A stretch of 64,000 nt of DNA from Chrysopilus asiliformis (Eukaryota > Arthropoda > Insecta > Diptera > Rhagionidae): positions 5,702,895 to 5,766,894 of the forward strand of contig OZ035964.1 in NCBI GenBank assembly GCA_964034945.1, given 5' to 3'. Below, piece by piece: positions 56,318-64,000 of this stretch. A program made the position numbers and the translations under genes. How positions within the stretch are numbered: position 1 is the stretch's first letter; each line of letters begins with the position of its first letter. The notes under the pieces are model-generated. The model was given only the letters and a program-made list of their open reading frames with translations, was not told where the DNA came from and searched no databases.

Positions 56318-58868
56318 TTTATTTGTATTCTTAAAACCCTCTCGAACATCCGTAGATCTTTCGTAAAGTAGGCTATGTAGAATTTCTCAAGATGTACAGA
56401 TTCTGGGAAAAAAAACTCAAAAATTTCGGAACCGCATCGGTGTTAGAAAATCGTCCAGTAAAAAATCGAAAAACTTCTTTAACCCTTATCGGCCTTCAAA
56501 AACCTATCAAAAAGTTAAGGGTGAATGATCGATGGTTCAATTCTCTGCTAGATCGCGTGATGTGGTGTGCGGGGAGAAGAAAACTGCAGGGCTGTAAAAA
56601 AAATTAAAAGTCGGTCGCTTTTTGCATAAATTCGCAGATGAAAAGAAAAGTACCGATCCTTGCTTTTCGGACCTTAAACTACAGAATGTCCGTAGACTAC
56701 AATCTGGGTTAATGTCACGAAAATTTCATATCTATCGGTCAAATCGGCTCTGAGCGCCTTACATTTGTTTGACTCGCATTCAGCTGGAACTGAAACGCAC
56801 AGCTTTGTACAAAAAAAATCCTGGTTGACATATAAAGGAACAAAAACACACATCCATTCACACCCACATATGTTTGATATTTATTCGTGTGTGTGCGTGT
56901 TTTTTTTTTCTCTCATTTCCTATACGTTTGATTTATCATTCGCTCAATCGGTTTTCATTTCCTTCAAGAAGATTTCGGTGACTCTCCCCCGCCCTTTCAG
57001 GATTTCACGATTCCGGACGGTAAAAATACAATTCCTTTGTGGATTTTGGATTTTATATGCTTGTTATATTGTTGGTACGCAAACACTCACACCCACACAT
57101 ACGCCACACACTTGTTATATCCGTTATATATATCTTTTAGATTACCGTTAGATTGCCATAAGCCATTTGTCTTGTATCATTAGATATAAACAGCTCAGGC
57201 GGGTATACATTTTATATAAACATTTATTTAGCTTTCCGCAAATTCACATATGCCAAAAAAAAAACCGTTCGTACTCCACGCCACCCCCCTCCCGCACTTC
57301 CTCCTCCACACATCCTGATGCCATTGGAAAACATGAGAATTTCTTGTTTCGAATTTTGCGTTTCCTTTCGTTGAGTGTTGTTGTTTTTATTGTTTTCGAT
57401 TTCTTCTCGGTACTCTCGGGTGGTTTCTTTGTTGTACCAAGTCTCGTGTGGCTTCTTTAAGGTGTTGTTTAAAAAAAAAACCTGAACCTACTTCGCGCCT
57501 TACGACATACATCTAGCAACTCTCCCCCCTGTCTGGCGTGTGGAGTTTTCAAGTGAATCCTCTCGATACCATCTTTAGAGGTAGCTAAAATAATTTAATG
57601 TTGGGCATAACTGATTGAATTTTGCCTGTCAAACTTCAAAATGACTAAACATATGAGATTTCTTATTTTTTTTTTGCGCGCGCGAGGGAAGTTTTTCCGA
57701 CGCTCACTTTTCTGAGACTCGAGACTCAAAAATAATTAATGATTATCCGCCGCCCGGTGTAATTTATCACAGCGAAATTGAATTAAATCTGAATTTTTGA
57801 GACGGCGAATATTTCATTTTTCGTATTACCTACACTTAATCAGTGCAATTAATCAACAAGTTTACAACTTAAACAACATTAAATGACGAAATTAATTTCA
57901 TTTTCAAAATGGGAAAATTCTTGGGGGAAAATCACATCAAAAGTCTCATCTCTAACACATTGGTAAGAAGTGCGACCCACTCCGCATTCCCATTTAATGA
58001 TTTTATATAATTTCTGTGATTTTTCTTAGAGAATTCTTAGTAGTTTTTTTTTGTATTGCTACTTTAAACTCCTTTCCCTGTGAATTAAACCTGTATGTGC
58101 CGAAATACTAAATAACTCCAAGGACCCATCACCGATTCATCACGAAAAAAAAAAAACATTTTTAATAAAAGCGTTTAACAGAGATCGGCCCTGTTGTTGT
58201 TTTCGTTTTAAATACACAGTGTTTCATTTAAAATTTTAATAAGTCGACCCGAACAACAGGGGTTTCGATGGGAAAGGGATGGGAAGGGAGGAGGGGGAGG
58301 GTATAGTAACGCCATCATTATTTCACATGTTTTTGTGTATACATTTTTGATTTACATATCAAAAAAAAATCCCAAAGGCTAAACTGAGAAAATTATGGAA
58401 ATTCACGGCGATATATTTTGAATGATGTAAAGAGGAGTAGCTTTATTTAACAACAGTCAAATCGGTTAATATTTTGTCCTGAAAATTGTATTCAAAAAAG
58501 GAATAGCAAAAAAAACATCCTCCCACTTTCAATCCTAAACGAAAAGAATCGTAAGAAATCGGTCAATTCTGCTTAAAAATCCTTTCTGAAAAATTCCAAA
58601 TGATTTGAATTCAGGAAGAAATCGGAGAAGTCCTTTTTAACCCTCATCGAGCTTCAAAAACCTGTCCAAAAGTTAAGGAAAAATCGGAGAACACATTCTT
58701 ACCCTCATGGATCCTACAAAACATTTCAAAAAGTTGAGGAAAATCAGAACCTTCATCGATTTTCAAAACCCTGTCAAAAAGCTGTATTTTCTAATCCTTT
58801 TTTATAATTTAAAAAAAAAATCCAACCCCCGGCTGATCCTTAAAAACACGTTCGCATGGATAATTCGT
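56318..58868. repeat. Mostly unrecognised sequence with dispersed repeat family 4 at 56440-56520 and 58600-58790
   Basis: AAAAATCGAAAAACTTCTTT AACCC and CGGCCTTCAAAAACC at 56449-56510 recur as TCGGAGAAGTCCTTTTTAAC, CCTCATCGAGCTTCAAAAAC and two further degenerate repeats to 58790, a tandem arrangement of about 65-70 bp. Between 56531 and 58580 I see no gene, only ACACAC/TGTGTG-rich patches (56850-57120). Confidence 0.5.
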
Positions 58869-58963
58869 AACCGGTGGCATTTCCGAGATCTTTTCTATCC
58901 GCCAAATTTTTTCTCGAATTTTTAGAGTCTTGTTCTGTGTAGGAAAAATATTTCCGAGACCTT

Positions 58964-59149
58964 AAATTTCCATATACAGATTTTTATTCGTTTGAAAAAT
59001 TCGACTTAAGAACCTGTCTGTTGGTGGGGGGGTGGGTGGGTGGTGGGCGCACATGCTAGATGAGCGACAGGTGACCACCAGTTGTACGGTGGAGACCTTG
59101 GTGTGTGGGTGCGTGTGTGGCTCAGCGGATGACGTCATGTACATCATTG
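58964..59149 (+). repeat. GC-rich module 1 (short form)
   Basis: Starts AATTTCCATATACAGATTTT, holds a G-rich tract at 59023-59048, the TGACGTCA palindrome at 59130-59137, and returns to the satellite right after ACATCAT. It lacks the second half (GCGCTAGGAATTCC onward) seen in modules 3-6. Confidence 0.9.
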
Positions 59150-59683
59150 TTCTGAGTAAGAAAAATATTTTTGTGGCCTTTTCTATCCGGGAAATATTTT
59201 TCTCGAATTTTTAGAGGCTTGTTCTTAGTAGGAAAAATACTTTCGAGACCTTTTCTATACGGGAAATATTTTCTTCGAGTATTTAGAGGCTTGTTCTGAG
59301 TAGGAAAAATATTCCCGAGACCTTTTCTATCCGGGAAATATTTTTCTCGAATTTTTACGGGATTGTTCTGAGTAGGAAAAATATTCCCGAGACCTTTTCT
59401 ATCCGAGAAATATTTTTCTCGAATTTTTACGGGATTGTTCTAAGTAGGAAACATATTTCCGAGACCTTTTCTATCGGGAAATATTTTTCTCGAATTTTTA
59501 CGGGATTGTTCAGAGTAGGAAAAATATTCCCGAGACCTTTTCTATCCGGGAAATATTTTTCTCGAATTTTTACGGGATTGTTCTGAGTAGGAAAAATACT
59601 TTCGAGACCTTTTCTATACGGGAAATATTTTTTTCGGATTTTTAGACGCTTGTTCTTAGTCGGAAAAATACTTTCGAGACCTT

Positions 59684-59895
59684 AAATTTCCATAAAAAGA
59701 TATCTATTCCTTTGAAAAATTCGACTCCACAACCTGTCGGTGGGTGGGTGGTGGGCGCACATGCTGGATGAGCGACAGGTGCCCACCAGTTGTGCGGTGG
59801 ACACCTTGGTGTGTGGGTGCGTGTGTGGCTCAGCGGATGACGTCACGCACATCATCACCGCGCTAGGAATTCCTTCGTTTGGAAGCAGGGCGATA
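59684..59895 (+). repeat. GC-rich module 2 (intermediate form)
   Basis: TGACGTCA at 59838-59845 and CCTTCGTTTGGAAGCAGGG at 59872-59890, then back into the satellite at TATTTTCTATACGGG. The G-tract is shorter than in module 3. Confidence 0.9.
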
Positions 59896-60157
59896 GTATT
59901 TTCTATACGGGAAATATTTTTATTGAATTTTTAGAGGCTTGTTCTGAGTGGGAAAAATACTTTCGAGACCTTTTCTATCCGGGAAATATTTTTCACGAAT
60001 TTTTAGAGGCTTGTTCTGAGTAGGAAAAATATTTCCGAGACCTTTTCTATACGGGAAATATTTTTTTCGGATTTTTAGACGCTTGTTCTTAGTCGGAAAA
60101 ATACTTTCGCGACCTTTTCTATCCGGGAAATATTTTCCTCGAATTTTTAGAGGTCTG

Positions 60158-60942
60158 GGGAGACATTGCGGATCTCGAAAAGCGAGACCAGCGAATTCGA
60201 GAGGCAACTTCGATTTCGAGAGATAATGGAATTACGTATCTCGAACATGCAATTTCGAGATTTCCCCAAGGGAAATATTTTTGACAGATAAGGTTTATTT
60301 ATTTTTTTGGTGTTAAAGTGCAAAGTTGCATTTAATTGTTCCACTTTATTCAGTAAAATGTTTCTTCCGAACATTTTCAACAACTGCCGTCTAAAATCAA
60401 CAACTGCCGTCTCGAAAGCACAAGACCTTTCGAGAAATATCGATAGAGAGAAATGTCAGAAACCCTCGATTTTCGAGATAAGCAATCAGGCATTAAATTC
60501 GAGAAAACGAACGAGCCCAAGGCAAATTTTTGGGAAATTTCAAATGCATTATATATTTTTAAGTTTTTCGCAGTTTTTTGCTTTATGCGGATAAATTCTT
60601 TCAAGTGGTATGCTAGAAAACCCTTTAAATATTTATTTGGGTTTTATAAAAAAAAACCACTAATAAGAGAATTTTGTATTATTCTATGTGCGTTCAGTAA
60701 AAAAATATTACTTTCGAAAGAACATTTTTTTGTGGTTTTTAGGTATTTTTAAAAGCCAGCACCCACTTTTTTTTCCTTGGAAATGCGAATTTTGCGATAT
60801 TTATGCAAAAAAAATGTTGTTTCGACTACTCTTAAATTTCGAGAAATTGGTATGCAATGTCGAGCACAAAATCGAGATAGGCAATACCAATTCATGGTTT
60901 CTCGATCGTACTAGCGTTTGTTCGAGATACGCAATATGCCCC
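60158..60942. mobile_element. Non-autonomous DNA transposon (785 bp) inserted in satellite array 2
   Basis: The ends GGGAGACATTGCGGATCTCG and, in reverse complement from the right, GGGGCATATTGCGTATCTCG form an imperfect inverted repeat. A CTG occurs on both sides (60155-60157, 60943-60945), and removing the element restores an intact satellite junction (GAGGT CTG TTCTGAG). The interior contains at least six further copies of a TTCGAGATANGCAA-like motif in both orientations, mostly near the ends. A 3-bp duplication with GGG ends suggests PIF/Harbinger or CACTA-like relatives. No recognised transposase. Confidence 0.7.
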
Positions 60943-61192
60943 CTGTTCTGAGTAGGAAAAATACTTTCGAGACCTTTTCTATACGGGAAATATTTTTTTC
61001 GGATTTTTAGACGCTTGTTCTTAGTCGGAAAAATACTTTCGAGACCTTTTCTATCCGGGAAATATTTTTCTCGAATTTTTAGAGGCTTGTTCTGAGTGGG
61101 AAAAATACTTTCGAGACCTTTTCTATACGGGAAATATTTTTCTCGAATTTTTAGAGGCTTGTTCTGAGTGGGAAAAATATTTCCGAGACCTT

Positions 61193-61597
61193 AAATTTCC
61201 ATATACAGATTTTTATTCGTTTGAAAAATTCGACTTTAGAACCTGTCTGTCGGTGGGGGGGTGGGTGGGTGGTGGGCGCACATGCTGGATGAGCGACAGG
61301 TGACCACCAGTTGTACGGTGGAGACCTTGGTGTGTGGGTGCGTGTGTGGCTCAGCGGATGACGTCATGCACATCATCACCGCGCTAGGAATTCCTTCGTT
61401 TGGAAGCAGGGCGAGAAGGGTTCGAGAAAGGGAACTTCTGAGTCTCGAATAATCTGAATTATCGCAATTCTTACACCCAATCGATTGCATCTCCTGCAGG
61501 TATTTTTTCTAAGTTATTTTATGGAAAAAAATTGCCTTTTTAATTAAAAAAAAATGAATTTAGAACTTGAAACAAATTTCTATTCGGGAGAAAGTTG
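61193..61597 (+). repeat. GC-rich module 3 (full form, 405 bp)
   Basis: Order: AATTTCCATATACAG, ACCTGTC (61241-61247), G-tract (61252-61276), GACAGGT (61295-61301), TGACGTCA (61359-61366), CCTTCGTTTGGAAGCAGGG, GAATAATCTGAATTATCGCA, CTCCTGCAGGTATTTTTTC, and an AT-rich tail to GGGAGAAAGTTG. Open frames of about 63 codons (plus) and 84 codons (minus) are present in modules 3-6. The few differences between copies change amino acids in both frames, so neither looks conserved. Confidence 0.92.
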
Positions 61598-61986
61598 CTC
61601 TGAGTAGGAAAATATTTCCGAGACCTTTTCTATACGGGAAATATTTTTTTCGAATTTTTAGAGGCTAGTTCCTAGTCGGAAAAATACTTTCGAGACCTTT
61701 TCTATACGGGAAATATTTTCTTCGAGTATTTAGAGGCTTGTTCTGTGTAGGAAAAATATTCCCGAGACCTTTTCTATCTCGGAAATATTTTTCTCGAATT
61801 TTTACGGGATTGTTCTGAGTAGGAAAAATATTCCCGAGACCTTTTCTATACGGGAAATATTTTTCTCGAATTTTTACGGGATTGTTCTGAGTAGGAAAAA
61901 TATTTCCGAGCCCTTTTCTATACGGGAAATATTTTTTCGAATTTTTAGAGGCTTGTTCTTAGTAGGAAAAATACTTTCGAGACCTT

Positions 61987-62391
61987 TAATTTCCATAAAA
62001 AGATATCTATTCCTTTGAAAAATTCGACTCCACAACCTGTCGGTGGGTGGGTGGGTGGATGGGTGGTGGGCGCACATGCTGGATGAGCGACAGGTGACCA
62101 CCAGTTGTACGGTGGACACCTTGGTGTGTGGGTGCGTGTGTGGCTCAGCGGATGACGTCATGCACATCATCACCGCGCTAGGAATTCCTTCGTTTGGAAG
62201 CAGGGCGAGAAGGGTTCGAGAAAGGGAACTTCTGAGTCTCGAATAATCTGAATTATCGCAATTCTTACACCCAATCGATTGCATCTCCTGCAGGTATTTT
62301 TTCTAAGTTATTTTATGGAAAAAAATTGCCTTTTTAATTAAAAAAAAATGAATTTAGAACTTGCAACAAATTTCTATTCGGGAGAAAGTTG
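61987..62391 (+). repeat. GC-rich module 4 (full form)
   Basis: Nearly identical to module 3 but with the CATAAAAAGATATCTATTCC start of module 2 and a longer G-tract (GGTGGGTGGGTGGGTGGATG). TGACGTCA is at 62153-62160. Confidence 0.92.
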
Positions 62392-62636
62392 CTCTGAGTA
62401 GGAAAATATTTCCGAGACGTTTTCTATACGGGAAATATTTTTATTGAATTTTTAGAGGCTTGTTCTGAGTGGGAAAAATACTTTCGAGACCTTTTCTATC
62501 CGGGAAATATTTTTCTCGAATTTTTAGAGGCTTGTTCTTAGTCGGAAAAATACTTTCGAGACCTTTTCTATACGGGAAATATTTTTCTCGAATTTTTAGA
62601 GGCTTGTTCTGAGTGGGAAAAATATTTCCGAGACCT

Positions 62637-63041
62637 TAAATTTCCATATACAGATTTTTATTCGTTTGAAAAATTCGACTTTAGAACCTGTCTGTTGGTG
62701 GGGGGGTGGGTGGGTGGTGGGCGCACATGCTGGATGAGCGACAGGTGCCCACCAGTTGTGCGGTGGACGCCTTGGTGTGTGGGTGCGTGTGTGGCTCAGC
62801 GGATGACGTCATGCACATCATCACCGCGCTAGGAATTCCTTCGTTTGGAAGCAGGGCGAGAAGGGTTCGAGAAAGGGAACTTCTGAATCTCGAATAATCT
62901 GAATTATTGCAATTCTTACACCTAATCGATTGCATCTCCTGCAGGTATTTTTTCTAAGTTATTTTATGGAAAAAAATTGCCTTTTTAATTAAAAAAAATG
63001 AATTTAGAACTTGAAACAAATTTCTATTCGGGAGAAAGTTG
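62637..63041 (+). repeat. GC-rich module 5 (full form)
   Basis: TGACGTCA at 62804-62811. It shares with module 6 the variants GCCCACCAGTTGTGCGGTGG and GAATCTCGAATAATC, so 5 and 6 are the most recently duplicated pair. Confidence 0.92.
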
Positions 63042-63503
63042 CTCTGAGTAGGAAAATATTTCCGAGACCTTTTCTATACGGGAAATATTTTTCTCGAATT
63101 TTTAGAGGCTTGTTCTTAGTCGGAAAAATACTTTTGAGACCTTTTCTATACGGGAAATATTTTTTTCGGATTTTTAGACGCTTGTTCTTAGTCGGAAAAA
63201 TACTTTCGAGACCTTTTCTATCCGGGAAATATTTTTCTCGAATTTTTAGAGGCTTGTTCTTAGTCGGAAAAATACTTTCGAGACCTTTTCTATACGGGAA
63301 ATATTTTTTTCGGATTTTTAGACGCTTGTTCTTAGTCGGAAAAATACTTTCGAGACCTTTTCTATCCGGGAAATATTTTTCTCGAATTTTTAGAGGCTTG
63401 TTCTTAGTCGGAAAAATACTTTCGAGACCTTTTCTATACGGGAAATATTTTTCTCGAATTTTTAGAGGCTTGTTCTGAGTGGGAAAAATATTTCCGAGAC
63501 CTT

Positions 63504-63910
63504 AAATTTCCATATACAGATTTTTATTCGTTTGAAAAATTCGACTTTAGAACCTGGCTGTTGGTGGGGGGGTGGGTGGGTGGTGGGCGCACATGCTGGA
63601 TGAGCGACAGGTGCCCACCAGTTGTGCGGTGGACGCCTTGGTGTGTGGGTGCGTGTGTGGCTCAGCGGATGACGTCATGCACATCATCACCGCGCTAGGA
63701 ATTCCTTCGTTTGGAAGCAGGGCGAGAAGGGTTCGAGAAAGGGAACTTCTGAATCTCGAATAATCTGAATTATTGCAATTCTTACACCTAATCGATTGCA
63801 TCTCCTGCAGGTATTTTTTCTAAGTTATTTTATGGAAAAAAATTGCCTTTTTAATTAAAAAAAAATGAATTTAGAACTTGAAACAAATTTCTATTCGGGA
63901 GAAAGTTGCT
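63504..63910 (+). repeat. GC-rich module 6 (full form)
   Basis: TGACGTCA at 63670-63677. It differs from module 5 at a handful of positions, for example ACCTGGC instead of ACCTGTC at the left arm of the inverted repeat. Confidence 0.92.
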
Positions 63911-64000
63911 CTGAGTAGGAAAATATTTCCGAGACCTTTTCTATACGGGAAATATTTTTTTCGAATTTTTAGAGGCTAGTTCCTAGTCGGAAAAATACTT

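Larger units (their letters stand above)
58869..64000 (+). repeat. Satellite array 2: 74-bp monomers alternating with a GC-rich module; continues past the right edge
   Basis: The monomers are the same as array 1 (GTAGGAAAAATATTTCCGAG, ACCTTTTCTATCCGGGAAAT, ATTTTTCTCGAATTTTTAGA GGCTTG), with local variants such as ACGGGATTGTTC and ATTTAGAGGC. They are interrupted six times by a GC-rich module, always entered from the same monomer position (GAGACC then TTAAATTTCC). Five of six modules are longer (to about 405 bp) and re-enter the satellite at CTGAGTAGG. The spacing between modules is irregular (about 650-1520 bp). One transposon (60158-60942) interrupts the array. Because it reaches the window edge its size is unknown. 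Confidence 0.97.

Noticed and set aside
61236..61490. 84-codon minus and 63-codon plus frames repeated in modules 3-6, considered as a multicopy gene
   Set aside because: Differences between modules are amino-acid changing in both frames, there is no promoter or consistent start, and the shorter modules lack half of the frame.
63011..63478. 155-codon frame of repeated GRALFLVGKIL-like blocks
   Set aside because: Translation of the 74-bp satellite; the frame exists only because two monomers (148 bp) with indels keep phase locally.
58869..64000. Regular repeats with spacer-like modules considered as a CRISPR-like or phage-type array
   Set aside because: The genome is eukaryotic, modules are near-identical rather than unique spacers, and there are no cas-like genes.

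Overview
The window is eukaryotic, AT-rich nuclear DNA, most likely from an insect. The evidence is a seven-exon gene with very short GT-AG introns (54-109 bp), Gln/His-rich runs of the kind common in fly proteins, an initiator plus downstream promoter element of the arthropod type, and many Tc1/mariner-, piggyBac- and Harbinger-type miniature transposons. A dipteran is my best guess, by inference only. There are no operons, ribosome binding sites, CRISPR arrays, tRNAs or rRNAs that I can see.

Genes are few. (1) The left edge (2-130, +) carries the last 42 codons of a gene that starts outside the window. (2) The only complete gene is at 20958-26070 (+): seven exons encoding about 1,557 residues, with a predicted N-myristoylation start, long disordered low-complexity stretches, an acidic run and a charged coiled coil. 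I cannot name it. (3) A candidate first coding exon lies on the minus strand at 28204-28066. (4) A promoter (Inr at 36080-36085, DPE at 36109-36114) leads into about 670 bp without any ATG and then a signal-peptide exon (36753-36846), apparently with a GC-type 5' splice site. Its next exon is not identified. Coding-like islands at 18420-18960, 2583-3164, 44583-44828 and 55377-55593 are weaker.

Most of the window is repeats. Left to right: a Helitron-like repeat (330-700), a perfect hairpin (1251-1302), 82-bp tandem repeats, a piggyBac-type MITE (3624-3853), a 74-bp satellite array (4035-5965), a terminal-inverted-repeat element (7917-8580; second copy 14750-15616 with a MITE nested inside), dispersed families, a foldback (12673-12944), further MITEs, a 20-bp minisatellite (30451-30790), a deleted mariner-like transposon next to a MITE (31148-31984), a Harbinger-like foldback between two long direct repeats (41429-42150), and a second, more complex array of the same 74-bp satellite running off the right edge (58869-64000).

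The right array is the most unusual feature. Satellite monomers alternate with a GC-rich module repeated six times. Each module carries a G-rich tract bracketed by an ACCTGTC/GACAGGT inverted repeat and a perfect TGACGTCA palindrome, and five of six carry a sequence resembling a CENP-B box with wrong spacing. A 785-bp transposon with repeated TCGAGAT motifs has inserted in the array. I found no clearly new protein system; the new-looking material is repeat architecture and the unidentified genes.
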